DNA of 64,000 nucleotides, taken from the NCBI GenBank assembly GCA_033239525.1, contig BSYO01000011.1, forward strand, positions 8,213,973-8,277,972, written 5' to 3'. Origin of the DNA: Nepenthes gracilis (lineage: Eukaryota > Streptophyta > Magnoliopsida > Caryophyllales > Nepenthaceae). Under the pieces are notes generated by a model. It ran no database searches and was not told where the DNA came from. It saw nothing but the letters and a program-made list of their open reading frames with translations. Both the position numbers and the translations under genes were made by a program. This document shows positions 11,566 to 23,144 of this stretch, piece by piece. The stretch's first letter is position 1; each line of letters starts with the position of its first letter.

Positions 11566-13649
11566 ATGGCCGGCCATTTGGGGGCTCCCCATTTCACGTG
11601 CTCAGATCCCTCTCTCCCCGGTCTTCCGGTTCCTTCTCCCTCTCTGCTGCCATCGACGGTGGTGTATGGCGCGTGCGACTTTCCGCCGCTACCCATTAAA
11701 TCTTCGGCATCCACAAATGGCCCTGATGCCAGTTTCCTGTCGAAGGTCGTGGGCTCCGAAGCTGAATGCTGTTCCCCACAGAAGTCGGTTCTCCCATCCC
11801 ACTCCCTTGCTGATGACTCTGGTTCTCTCTGCTATGGCCCATTGAGCACGCCGGCTAATTCTACCGAAACCAAGGTATCCCCTAAAACTGTTGGCTCGTC
11901 TTTAAAAACAGCAAACGTCCATTCTTCCGCGAAATCTTGGGCTCAAGTCGTCGAGGTTAAGGGTATTCGCTCCTTTGGCTCACTAAAATTTTTTCCTCCA
12001 TCTATTGAAATTGATTTTGATAGTCTAATCCCTCCTCCTGCTGAGGTCGTGCAGCAATGCACCGTAATTTGGGGCTACACTCTGGTAGGTTTCTTCCCCG
12101 ATAAACCCCCCCATTTTTCGGCTGTAAATGGAATCGCCCGAAGAATTTGGGCTAAATATGGGATGCGCCACGTTGCTGTTAACGATCTTTGGGATTTACT
12201 TTTTTCAATTTGATTCGAGCCTCAAATGGAGAAATGCTTGAGTAGAGGACCACGGGCCTTTAAAAAGTCGTTGTCTTCCTCAAACGATGGTCACTGGGCT
12301 TGAATCGCTCCTAAATCACTCATGTCGGTCCATGAATGGATTTCATTTGTCTAACGTGCCGGTAGAATTCTGGACTCTAATGGGTTTAAGTTGGATTGCT
12401 AGTAGAATTGGTAAGCCAATCCTTTGTGATCCACTTACGCCTCTATGCATCGGGTGCATGTGGCCCGAGTGTGTGTTGAGTTGCATAAGGATGACCCTCG
12501 ACCCAAAGAAAATCGGGATTTTGTCGATGGCTGATGCTCCTTCCCGGGGTGGTTGAGGTTGATATTGCTTATCACTCTAAGCATGAATTCAATAGGTTTC
12601 CTAGCGATTAAAAAGGCCTGCGGTTATGTCTAAGGCCCCGGCTCTGTTGCTACGGGGCTGATGCTCCACCCACCAACCCCCTCTGCTCTAGAAGTTGAAC
12701 TGCCTTTCTGAAGCAAGACCGGGGGAGTGAGGTTGAATCCTCTTACGGTTGTGTTTTGGAAGATATGGTTGATTGACTAGGCTGTGCCGGCATTGATGAT
12801 GAATCTATCAATGGGCTGGTTTCTTCACTGCCTCACCAATTTTCTGAGTCTGCTACTGATTTGGATGGCTTTGCTGTGTGCTCACCGGCTGGGCCTCGTG
12901 AACTTGATCAGACAAACGGGTCTTTAGCCGTGGATATCCCTTTGGGGATTTGTGGTTCGGTTGATCAGATGCAATTGGACCTTTCTATTGAGGCTGTTGC
13001 TAACACGCCTGCTAATGCTGGTTGTCCTATTGATTTCCAATCGATGGATGGTGCTGCCACGCTTGTGAATGTTGTTGAGTCAGTGCTTGATAATAGTAAC
13101 CATAGGGAGTGTTGTGTTGGTAGTTGTGACTCCCTCCCTGATGTTAATGTTGATTTAGCTTTGTCCCCTATCTCACTGCCTGTTTCAGCCCCTGGGTTCC
13201 CGGATGGGTTGGGCGGGAAAGGGGCAGCCGCTATTTTGGGACCCAAAATGGGTCTTGCAGCTGATGTAGGTGGGAAAGGGGCAGCCCCTGGGAGTGCTGT
13301 TGGGGTTGAAGGACTTCCTGGAGTTGATGATTCTACTCCAGAGTCTATTCCGCGGATCGTTCGTAAATACTCTCTGGCTGCTTCTTCTCCCGGAATACGC
13401 CTTAATGACCCATCTGTTGATGGTTCTGTGGATCCAGCTGTTCTTAATCATCGAACTATGCCCGGTTCGGTCCTCATTCTTGGATGCTCCGATGTGAAAT
13501 CCGAGGCCTTTAGTGGTCAGAACCAAGGAATCGGAGGTAGTGTTGGTCATATTCAATCGATTGCATATCCTATTGCGGGCGTCGTGGATTATGTTTATGA
13601 TGATCATCAACGATATGAGGATGAGCAATTTGCTAGGCAGGTGCTATAA
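11566..13649 (+). pseudogene. LINE ORF1 protein (DUF4283-type), broken
   Basis: The first block, 11566-12213 (215 codons), starts MAGHLGAPHF, is Pro/Ser-rich, and ends in a DUF4283-like segment (IWGYTLVGFFPDKPPHFSAV, then RRIWAKYG). The domain continues in another frame at 12287-12556 with NVPVEFWTLMGLSWIASRIG and GKPILCDPLT, the usual second half of DUF4283. After a further frameshift a VDIAYHSK-like piece appears near 12560, where the zinc knuckle would follow; a clear CCHC motif is not visible. A long open stretch from 12861 to 13649 (262 codons) carries a Gly/Pro/Ser-rich tail with GGKGAA twice. ORF1 proteins of plant L1 elements bind RNA. At least two frameshifts separate the blocks, so this copy is inactive as it stands. 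Confidence 0.75.
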
Positions 13650-14508
13650 ATGGGTGGGAGCCGGTGGCAGGTGGCGCCGACGGCGTAAATCTGCCCAAGA
13701 AAGCCCGACGACCCCTCTCATGATATCCGATGCGAGTCCTTGCCAAAACGTGATCCGATGCGGCGGGTGCAGTCACCGGTTTTTACGGGTTTGTGCTTGT
13801 TCTTGTTTTTGATAGGGCTGCTGTATGGTTCTGTTGTTTTGGGGACCGGATCCGTGTCTGCGTATGGCTTGGGGATGTCTTTGGACCGTGGTGTAATCTT
13901 GGCCTTATGGGTTACGGCTTCTTTACGATGCGGGTTTACGCTACTGCTCACCAGTGCAAATTGGGTTGCCGAGTTATGTGAGATGACAATGGTGGCCTGG
14001 TTTGGTCTTTCTGCTGGTTTTTTCTCGTTTCTTTGCTATGTCATATGTTGGGATATGCACCTTTGTCCATGCTATTGCATGTGGCAGCTCTATTACCCGG
14101 TTGGTGTGCTGATTGCTACTGTATTGCTGAATTGGGTGCTGATATTACTGCTGGGTTGTGTGAAGGCCAGGCGGTGCCAGCGCTGTTGAAATCCGTTACC
14201 TGTTGCTCAATCTGGGCATGATGCTAATCTGTCCTCAATATGAGTTGCTGGTTGCGGCTGTACAACTTGATGCTCTTGCTATGAAGTTGTTTGATGATGT
14301 TTCTGTAACTACATTGTATTTTCTTCTGTTCTTCGGTTGAACGTTGGTCTCTTAGAGGCTAGTCTGATATTATATGATGTACCGGTTGCTCGAGGTATGC
14401 CCTAACATTTTATATTTTATTTCCAAGTCAAATCACTTGGAGATAATAACATAGCTTTTGTAATTTTTTTCTCCCGTTAATCCAAATTACTTACTTACCA
14501 AAAAAAAA
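13650..14508 (+). other. LINE 3' region and A-tail
   Basis: T- and G-rich sequence without long coding similarity; open frames here encode Leu/Val/Cys-rich strings typical of non-coding T-rich DNA. A G-to-T transition in composition occurs near 13700, which may mark the junction where ORF2 is missing. The last nine bases are all A and abut the target duplication. Confidence 0.6.
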
Positions 14509-14524
14509 GTGTATAAGATTATAG

Positions 14525-15239
14525 ATATAATTTATAATTAAAAATTTTTACATTTATACTATTTTTTGAATCTGAAATCATAAAATAAGATTTATTTTTA
14601 CAATAAATATATAAAATCTACTCAACCGTTAAAGTAAACACAAGCCTAAATGTTTTTACATTTAAATCAAAACAATCAAACATTATGCAACAAAACTGGA
14701 TATTTGGACATCCAAACATTAAAATAAATTTATGTATTTTTACATGAATAAGAATTGTATAAAATTGTTCACATCCGGCCATCATTGACCTTCGCAACCA
14801 CATTTTTCGGGGATACAAATGACAAAACCATGGCATAAAAAAATGTAAAAAAACAAAAAATATGCATTGACGAAGACAACGACGTCAAGGCTCACACAGT
14901 CATGGTATCAAAACAGGAATCAAAAAATCAAAAATGAAAAAAATATTTGTCATCGTTCTCCATTGCTTCATCCCTCTGCACTGCTTCTCCTCGACTTAGC
15001 CGACTGGTCGCCGCTCATCAAATTGAAGGAGAAAAGAGGAAGAGGTCACCGCCGTATGAGGTCATCGCTGCCTTCTTCAGCTCCTCTAGAGGCTCGTACA
15101 ACACCTCCTCTCTACTATTTCGTCCCTTTCAACCGCTTTTCCTCGACTTGGTCACTCCAATGCTGCTCAGCAAAATGAAGGAGAGAAGACGAAGAGAGAG
15201 AGATTTGCTTATGGGAATGAAATGAGGACGAAATAACCC
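14525..15239. other. MULE internal sequence right of the nested LINE
   Basis: AT-rich at first, then pyrimidine-rich from about 14950 to 15130. No gene was recognised. Open frames on both strands here are low-complexity Ser/Arg/Leu strings. Confidence 0.4.
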
Positions 15240-15480
15240 TAAGACGAGGGAGAGAAGATGAGGAGAGGAAGAGAGAGTGATCTGTTGATGGGAATGGGAA
15301 TGGAATTAATGGGGACGAGAGTTTATTTCGTCCAGACAAATTTGCAGCCGCTGGATGCCTTTTCCATCTAATAGTTGCATGTACCCCCCCTTTTTTAAAC
15401 ATTTATTTTAATATAATAAAAACGGGGACCGCTGGATCAAATCCAACGGCCTCCGTTGAGCAGAGGCATCGCAACACCCC
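15240..15480 (-). repeat. MULE right terminal inverted repeat
   Basis: In reverse complement it begins GGGGTGTTGCGATGC and contains, in order, the same blocks as 7283-7520 (GGCCGTT, ATCCA, GTCCCCG, A-run, ATTAGATGG, GCATCCA, CTCTCTCTTCCTCTC). It marks the right end of the MULE. Confidence 0.68.
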
Positions 15481-16865
15481 TCATTTGAGCCTGTTGGTAT
15501 TCCTCTTTTGGTGTCACTGTCATAGTCCCTACCTGGATCACCCCTTCTTCTTCCTCTAAGAAGAGGAAAGGTCACTATCAGTTGGGATCCAAGATTTGAA
15601 GGACACTTACGTGACATTGGTTACCCGTGATACTCCTGTTAATGCTTCTAAGGGTTATCTTAGGAGGCAAATTGAGGTTTTCACTATCAAAGTCATGGTG
15701 GAAGATATCATTGTGTGTTCATTGTTACTCTTCTCGTCTTTGCCAACTCTTCAGCCCACTCTCGTCTTTCCATCTCTATTATTGGTTGCTCAATTAGTGA
15801 GACTTTCTTCAATGCCTACTTCTCATGCTATTTATGTTCTACAGATTCCACGGAGGCACTCATTTAAGCTATTGATCCTATTATTGATATTCTCACAGAG
15901 TCCAATGGGGACACATTTTTGGAGCCAATTGCTTCTTCTTTTGCCCATGCTGCATAGTCCATTCAGGTGACATTTTGTTTAGACCTTATTGCTCCTATTT
16001 CTACTGCCCTAGGGGAGTGCATTGAGAGGGTGCCCCTCGAAGTTTGTTGCCTAGCTATTTTATTTCCACAGAGTTAATAGAGACGGCACTTTTAGAGTAT
16101 TATCCGGAGTGTCATCACACATGTTGAGCTAGGCATGACAATTGACTTCGAGTTCAACTGCTCCTGCTGCCACAGTTTCTTCAATATCAATGGTGTTGAC
16201 ATTTTCAAAGTTTATGGCTCATGGAGTTGCTACTCCCCGTGCAGTCCAATGATGTCACACAGGGTCCTTACTTTGGTCAGGCTCCCAACCTGTTGGCTTT
16301 TGTTTTTGGCCTCTTATGTGCAGGCATTCGAGGGATGTAACTAAGGAGAGTGTTGATTAACCTTTTTGATTTTATTATTGTTCTCTCTCATATTATCTAA
16401 CTTCTCTATGCTTTAATGCTATGTTTGTCTATAAGGAGCTAATTGGCAAATTGTCTTTCTTTAAGTGTGAATCATTGTGCGTGACTCCTTAGGCTAGCGG
16501 TGGACAAGACATCATGGACGAGAGTGGCTATAGCTAAGAAAAGAGCTACCTTAGTTGAGGTTTGTGTTACAGTAGAGGAGATGAGAGATAGTCCATGGAG
16601 GATGTTGGGGTGCTTCTGTTGCTTGGATAAAGGTGACCGAGAAATCAATTACTACTACTCATTCTTACACCGAGATCTTTGCTATAGAGTCCAAGTTTGT
16701 CCTTTGTCGAGCTATTACGGCCCTAAATGTGCTTGATCATGTCATTGGAGAGTCAACCAAGGCTTGCATCCATTTTAAGGAAGAGCTTGACTAATGATTC
16801 ATATATGACAAGAGGCCGTATTTTTAATGTTCATTCAGAGGATGGTTTTTAGAGTTGTCAACAAT
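15481..16865. other. Unassigned stretch, no gene recognised
   Basis: Several plus-strand open frames of 70-125 codons (15596-15970, 16135-16344, 16500-16736) overlap a region less AT-rich than its neighbours. It looks like once-coding DNA with stops, possibly a transposon internal region, but I could not match any block to a known domain. No terminal repeats were found. Confidence 0.3.
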
Positions 16866-16870
16866 TGATC

Positions 16871-17495
16871 TATCATGAATTCGAATTAAAGTAGGTATAA
16901 ATAATAAATCAATAAATCCTAAATAAAAATAAATAAAATCTAAATTAGGGTGTGACATGACTAAATAGATCATAAAATTTTATTATTAGATAATTATAAT
17001 AAATATAAACAAGTTCAAAATCTATCACAAGATCTTATCAGACAACCGATGGATAATATATATACACGACCTACTCCAAAATACCATAAGAGAGGTACCC
17101 GAATAATAACAACTCATCTATATAATACAATAATTCCAATAATATTGAATACATGGTCCAAAAAGGCCTACACCTAGCCGATACCAACATCCTAATCACA
17201 TCATATACCAATCCAAACTATACCAGAGCTAAAACTCACCAAATTGGATGAACAACAATTAGATCACGTCCATACTCCTATAATGTATTTAAGCCTCTAC
17301 TAATCTGAATGGATAAAATAGAAAATATGAACTTAAAGCTTAATAAGTATCATATACATACATACATATATATATATATACATACATATATATATATATA
17401 TAATAAACACATGTATCCGATAAATCAAAGGGAGGATCCAGAAACAGATATCAAAATAGATAACAAATGCAAATTCAATCCTCAATTGAATGATT
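16871..17495 (-). repeat. 3' LTR of the chromovirus, truncated
   Basis: Aligns to the first part of the 20990 LTR over several blocks: AATAATAAATCAATAAAT, GGGTGTGACAT, AAATAGATCATAAAATTTTA, and ATCAAAGG near 17425. The right border is blurred where a deletion joins it to integrase-derived DNA. A TACA/TATA microsatellite occupies 17352-17405. Confidence 0.75.
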
Positions 17496-17899
17496 TCTCA
17501 AAAGTGTTATAGGCATTGGGATCTTCTCATTTCTCAGCACCTGATCTTGCTATTCCAAAATGTGAACTAAAACCACAACATAAAATAAATTTTTGCCGAT
17601 CAACAATGGCCCAAACCCAACCATATACAAATCTCCTCAATATACATATGTAGAATACATCATAACGATCTATTGAACTCAGAGGCAAGACCAATATATA
17701 GGTCACTTCTCCAATTTGCTAAAAACCTTGAATGTCCCAATACATCTCGACTTTAATTTACTATTTTATCTCAACGTTGCAATTTCTTTCCTCAGAAATA
17801 CTTCCAAAAACATATGATCACTCACATCGAACATCAAATTAGATTTTAAATCAGATCTCCTATTTCAATCTCAAACTAGCTCCTAAGACCTATGGGCTA

Positions 17900-20340
17900 T
17901 GGGCCCACATACTTTCACCACGCTACTCTAATAAACTATCTGCTTACGAATTATTGCCATATTAAATTCCCACTTGCTGCCCAATTTCTTATGCGAACTT
18001 GCCTTGAAATTTTGACACAAATTTTAGATCACAATTAGAAACCTTGAAACTAAAATTCCTTGCAACCTCATCATCTCGTTAATATACCGACGAGCCAACT
18101 TAGTCCTCGAATATATCATCTGAATCAACGAGAAATGGGCCAACCTTGTTGGCCAATCTACAATCACTCAAATAGCATTTATATTCCTCACCATTCTAGG
18201 CAATCCTGAAATAAAACCCATTAGAATATGCTCCTATTTCTAACTGAAAATCGGCAGAGGGCACAAAATCTTCGAAGCTTTTTCACTTACTGACAGACAA
18301 TGCACCTTGCCACAAAAACTACTATCTCATATCTCATAATCCACGGGCAGAAATTCTTATTCATATTCTGATACTTCTTATTCATTTTGGGATAAATTAT
18401 ACACCCCAATCTATGGGCCTTATTCATTAATTCCTCTTTTAATTCCTCAAGATTCAAAATGCAAATGCTATCCCAAAAGCGAAAAATCCCATCTGCTTGC
18501 GCATAAAAATTCTCCCACGACTCAAAACCTAAATCTCCAGCAATTTTCAACAATTACGGGTCGCTTATCAAATATGACTCATTATTCAAATCCATCATTT
18601 CCAAAATCACAAGCTACACCTGGAGACATGATAATATCATCTTCGACCCTTGGGAATGCAGCTGAATAGAGCAATTCTCTATTCCATCTAACATTTTCCA
18701 TTCCTAAACCATCAAACGTGCTATCAAACCCAAAGACCTCCGATTCAAAATATCGGTAACTATATTTGCCTTTCACGACTGATACTTAATCTCACTTTCA
18801 CAATCTTTAAGCAGATCCATCTATCTATTTCGCCACATACACGACTTCTTCTGCTAAATAATTATCTCAAGTTTTATGATTAAAATAAACCACAAACATT
18901 TCTCCATACAATAATGCCTCAGAATCCTCAGAGTAAAAATTCACAGCCACCAATTCTAACTCATGGATGGGGCAATTCCATTCACAAACCTTCAACTACC
19001 TTAACCCAAATGTAACCACCCGACCACTCTATATTAACACGCAACCCAAACCTTTCTTAAAATTATCACAATATAGAATAGATCTACTTGATCTATCAGG
19101 GATTTACCTAAATCAATGCTGTCATCAATCTATTCTTTAATTTATGAAAACTTTTCTTACAATCTTCATCACAAATGAAAACTATCCGTTTCTGTATCAA
19201 TGGAATTAGAGGCACCAAAATTCCTAAAAATTCTCAACAAATCACCCATCATATTCAGCTAGACACTAGAAACAATGCACTTTCGAGACATTAGTCAGCC
19301 TTTTTCAATATGCCACCGCTTCAATTTTCTTTGGATCCACAAATATGCCACCTTAAGAAACAAAATAAACCTAAATGATACTTTCTCCAATCATAATTCA
19401 AATTTCTTTAATTTAGCAAATAGTTGCCCTTTTCTTAAAATTTGCAATGCAATCCTTAAATGGACCTCATGCTCTTCAAATTTTCTCAAATAAATTAAAA
19501 TATCATCAATGAAATTACCACAAGCTGACCCATATATGGCCGAAAGATCCAATTCATAATATCCACAAAAGATGCTGATGCATGCAACAACCCAAAAGGT
19601 ATCACTAAAACTTATAATGGTCGTATTGCGTACCAAAAGCTATCTTGGGCATACCCTCCTGCTTAATCCTCAATTAAGGATACCCTAAACGCAGTTCAGT
19701 CTAAGAGAAAATCCAAACTCCTTGCAATTTATCAAACAATTTATCTATCCTAGGGAGGGATTACTTATTTCTAATAATTCGCACATAACCTCATTGATTC
19801 ATCTTTCTTCACCAAAAAGCACTGAAAGCCCCACGACAAAACATTTGGCTAGATAAAATCATTTTCCAACGAATTATGTAATTGCTACTTCAATTTCTTT
19901 AATTCAGACAAAACCATTCTTTGCAAAGTCCTCAAAATCAGTGCCGCTCTTGGTACAATCTCAATAGCAAACTCAATCTCCCAACTAGAAGGTAGTCTAG
20001 GCAAACTTTCCAGAAAAATATCATCAAATTTACATACAGTCAGATTATCCTCAATGACCATAAAATGACTCCTAAATATGGTCATATATGCCAAATAAAT
20101 TTTATATCTATTCTTCATCAAATGACTTGTATATATGGCCGAAACCAATCTTGTTGCTTCCATTCCGACTCGTTCTTTAAACTTAGAAGATTCATAACCA
20201 AAAATACAAAACAAAACAATTCATACTAGCGTGATAACATACTCAGCCAATCATCCTCAATTAATATCAAGGTTCAGCATAGCCAATAAAAATCAAATCT
20301 GCCAATCATTTATTTCTACAAATCCAAACCGAACATCAAG
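17900..20340 (-). pseudogene. Chromovirus pol pseudogene (RT, RNase H, integrase)
   Basis: Reading right to left: 20214-19885 encodes the linker into RT, with VCKFDDIFLESLPRLP and EIEFAIEIVP, a strongly conserved chromovirus segment. RT continues with [20 protein letters not shown] near 19530-19455, which keeps the F-x-D-D catalytic pair. RNase H relics lie near 18990-18780, with YGEMFVVYFNHKT-like sequence. The integrase zinc domain is at 18460-18287 (ELKEELMNKAHRLG, then VARCIVCQ with its two cysteines). An integrase core relic at about 18190-17940 has IVDWPTRLAHF and KLARRYINEMMRL. Stops and frameshifts occur between and within blocks. The order and motifs place it with Tekay/Del-type chromoviruses; no chromodomain is left. 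Non-functional. Confidence 0.82.
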
Positions 20341-20969
20341 GATACACACCATTGAAACACATTTTCAGAAATTGGGGAGGCATGCATAATTTGCACACAA
20401 TTTAGGGGCCACAGTCTTATTTACTTGTCTCAACCAACTAAATTCATATTCCTTAAATTTCCAAATGCTAGATGGAAAAACATTTCCAAAAAATGCCTCC
20501 ATGAAGACATTCTAAGAAATCTCCTCATTTTCATTCTCAAAATATGGTGCTAAGTAGTCTATCACTGGTTAGCCTTGTCCTCTAACTTAAAAGCAACGAA
20601 ATTAACTTTATCCTCGTCTAGGCAACTAATAACCTCAAGCACCTTCTTCATCTTTTGCGGCCAATTTTTCTACTTCAATTGGATCAAACTCAACTCTAAG
20701 ACTGATTCACCTTTAAATCAATTAAAGGGTGTCCTGCCTTACCCCTATTCTACCAATCTCTTAACAGTGGCTAAATTCTCATTTTGCCGCTGAATCATTC
20801 TACCCATTATGTCACTCATGCGGCCAATCATAACGAAATAAACATCTTCCCGATTTGAATTTGGACCACCACAACTCAACCTTCTATTGTTTGCCATATA
20901 AAATACTTACATTTTAGAATATTCAATCATTTATTTATCTAAAATGATCCGAAATACCTTTTCTTACAA

Positions 20970-20985
20970 CTCTTCTCTGATATCA
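20970..20985 (-). other. Primer-binding site, initiator-Met tRNA type
   Basis: On the minus strand it reads TGATATCAGAGAAGAG, four bases beyond the LTR end at 20990. Plant gypsy elements usually carry TGGTATCAGAGC here, complementary to the 3' end of initiator tRNA-Met; one mismatch is seen in the core. Confidence 0.7.
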
Positions 20986-20989
20986 CTTC

Positions 20990-23139
20990 TGTCACAAACT
21001 CGAACTAGAGTAAATCTAAATAATAAATCAATAAATTTTAAATAAAAATAAACAAAACTCAAATTTGGGTGTGACATAACCAAATAGATCATAAAATTTT
21101 ATCATCAAATAATAATAAATATAAACAGACCCAAAACCTATCACAAACTCATCTATATAATACAATAATTCTAACAATTTTAAATATATAGTCCAAAAGG
21201 TCTACACCCTACTGATACAAGTATTCCAATCACATCAGATACCAATCAAAACCATAACGGAATTAAAACTTACCAAATCGGATGAACAACAATCAGATCA
21301 TATCCATACTCTTACAATGTATCCAAGCCCTCTGCTAATCTGAAGTGTTAAAATAGATAATGTGAGTCTAAAACTCAACAAGAATCATATATATATATAT
21401 ATATATATAAACACATGTGTCCAATAAATCAAAGGAATGATTCATAAATAAATATTAAAACAGATAATAGATACAAATTCAAAAACAGATATCAAAACGA
21501 ATATCCAATACAAATTCAATATTAGAAAGCGAATAGTAGATACAAAATCCGATGTCTGAAAGTAGATAACAGATACAAACGTGAAACACCAATATCAGAA
21601 GTCAAATTATCAAATCCGAAATAGAATCCAATATTAAAAAAAATTGATGGTAGTCTCGTACTCAAATCATATATCAGATCAAAAATAGTCCCCTTGGGAC
21701 ATATACAGAACAGATGTGATCTGAAGTATAATTAAATAGCTAGAATCAAATAATCAAAATTGTATCAGAATCGTATTAAAATTAAATAAATAAATAATAG
21801 AATTCGGATCAAAATCAAATAATCAAAATCAGAATCCAAAACAAAATTATATAAACAGAATTGAATAAGTTCCGAATTGATATTAAATATCATATGTAGA
21901 AGACATATCAAATCACATTTATGGACAAAATCGATGAATCTACAATCAGAATTCGAATATAAATCCATATAGAAATATGAAGTATGCACAAAAGCAGAGT
22001 ACCGAAGATTTTAAATACTAACTTGAGGAAAGCTTATACATACTCCTAGTAACTTTAAACCAGATCAACAGTTATTTAGACTCATATGTATGGTCATCTA
22101 TGTATTTTGTCTCTTATAGATATGGAACTTACTCGCTATATTTTATCATCCGTGACTTTGGGTGTAATTTTTAAATTTATTAGATATATTTAAACGTCCG
22201 AATATATATTAAATTTTATTTAAATTCCAGACAGAGGGGGCAAGTTAACTACAAACAGGCCTTTTCTTACCAACAAAAAAAATAAATAATAGATATCTTT
22301 CCGTTAGGAGTTGGTCAGATAATAGATAATAGAGGTAGTGGCCACGATCTCTAGCAACATACATGCGAAAATACACAACCTAATATAAGTTTTATACTCA
22401 TTTCCGTACATATATACTTATATAAAAATATACATTATTAAATAATTACCTATTTTTTTAGTAAATAACAAAACTCTCAAATATATAAAAATTCTTATTA
22501 AAAGCTCCCAAACAATCAGTAAAACTTACACATGCACAAAAACAAACAAGTGATTTAAGTAAAAACTTACATAGACAAATTTCAAACTTTCAAATCAAGA
22601 ACAAATATTATCAGACATGAAATCAAATAAAAGATAAGGTTAGATGATACTTACATTAACCTCATACCAAAAAAATATGACCAAAGGATGCTCCAATCTG
22701 TCTGAACTCTTCTTCCTCTCTCCTCTCTTTCTCCTACTGCACGACCCCTTTCTCCTCATCTTCTGCAACTCTGTCTCCTCCTCTCTCTTTTCTCTTCTCT
22801 TTCTTCTCCCACATCTCTCTTTCTCTTTCTCTATCTCTTTTCCTCTACTTTTGCCGCACTTTTTGCTGAATGCCCATTTGCCGCTTGCTTTTATTTACCC
22901 AACCGGTGCTCGAGTGCTGTTGCAGGCAAATCTCGAGTGCTGACCTTTTGAAAATCCAGGCCTTAGGCACCCCTTCTAGACATTTTGCACCTTAGGTGCC
23001 CCTCAAGTGCATTTCAAGTGTCAATCCACGCATCGAATATCTTTTAAAATTCTATAATATCCAATAAATTTTCAAAGCATCCAAAATACCCAAAATGGTA
23101 AATATCATTAAAATAATTTGCAAGAGAACCGGTATTACA
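20990..23139 (-). repeat. 5' LTR of the chromovirus (2150 bp)
   Basis: In plus orientation it begins TGTCACA and ends GGTATTACA, so in its own orientation it runs TGTAATACC...TGTGACA. Features shared with other LTRs in this window are an ACTCAACAAG motif near 21375, a polypyrimidine block at 22690-22850 and an AT-rich last segment. Related LTRs are at 38052, 43356 and 58913. Confidence 0.78.
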
Positions 23140-23144
23140 AGATC

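Larger units (their letters stand above)
11426..14524 (+). mobile_element. L1-type LINE with ORF1 but no ORF2, perfect 16-bp target duplication
   Basis: The element is 11442-14508 (3067 bp). It is flanked on both sides by the identical 16-mer GTGTATAAGATTATAG (11426-11441 and 14509-14524) and ends in a run of nine A's, the signature of target-primed reverse transcription. Its GC content is clearly higher than its surroundings. It contains an ORF1-like coding region (11566 to about 13650), then about 850 bp of T/G-rich sequence resembling a LINE 3' untranslated region. No endonuclease or reverse transcriptase motif was found in any frame, so ORF2 is absent from a copy whose two ends both look like genuine insertion ends. 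It sits inside the MULE and is therefore younger than it. Confidence 0.82.
7283..15480 (+). mobile_element. MULE (Mutator-like) DNA transposon, FAR1/Jittery-like, with nested LINE
   Basis: The two ends are inverted copies over about 240 bp: 7283-7520 and, reversed, 15240-15480. Starting from the outside both read GGGGWGYTGCRATGC, then a GGCC..T block, ATCCA, a GTCCCCRTTTT block, an A-rich run, a segment close to AGATRRAAAANGCATC, and finally a CTCTCTCTTCCTCT leader. Between them lies a plus-strand FAR1-type transposase pseudogene. Subtracting the LINE at 11442-14508 leaves about 5.1 kb, a normal length for an autonomous MULE. No convincing 9-bp target duplication was found: bases flanking the two ends do not match, so the exact termini may be off by a few bases or decayed. 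The transposase is broken, so the element is not self-mobile. Confidence 0.7.
16866..23144 (-). mobile_element. Degenerate Ty3/gypsy chromovirus (Tekay/Del-like), minus strand
   Basis: The element is 16871-23139 (6269 bp), flanked by near-identical 5-bp sequences TGATC (16866-16870) and AGATC (23140-23144). Its 5' LTR is the right-hand one, 20990-23139 (TGTCACA at one end, GGTATTACA at the other). The 3' LTR is a shortened copy, 16871 to about 17495. Next to the 5' LTR is a primer-binding site (20970-20985). Read right to left on the minus strand come a short gag relic, RT, RNase H and integrase fragments, all interrupted by stops. The distal part of the 3' LTR and the end of integrase are deleted. 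Typical chromoviruses of this type are much longer internally, so large parts of gag and pol are missing. Confidence 0.82.

Noticed and set aside
13740..14189. 149-codon frame with hydrophobic Leu/Val segments, resembling a membrane protein
   Set aside because: It lies in the T-rich 3' region of the LINE; hydrophobicity follows from T-richness, and overlapping frames look similar.
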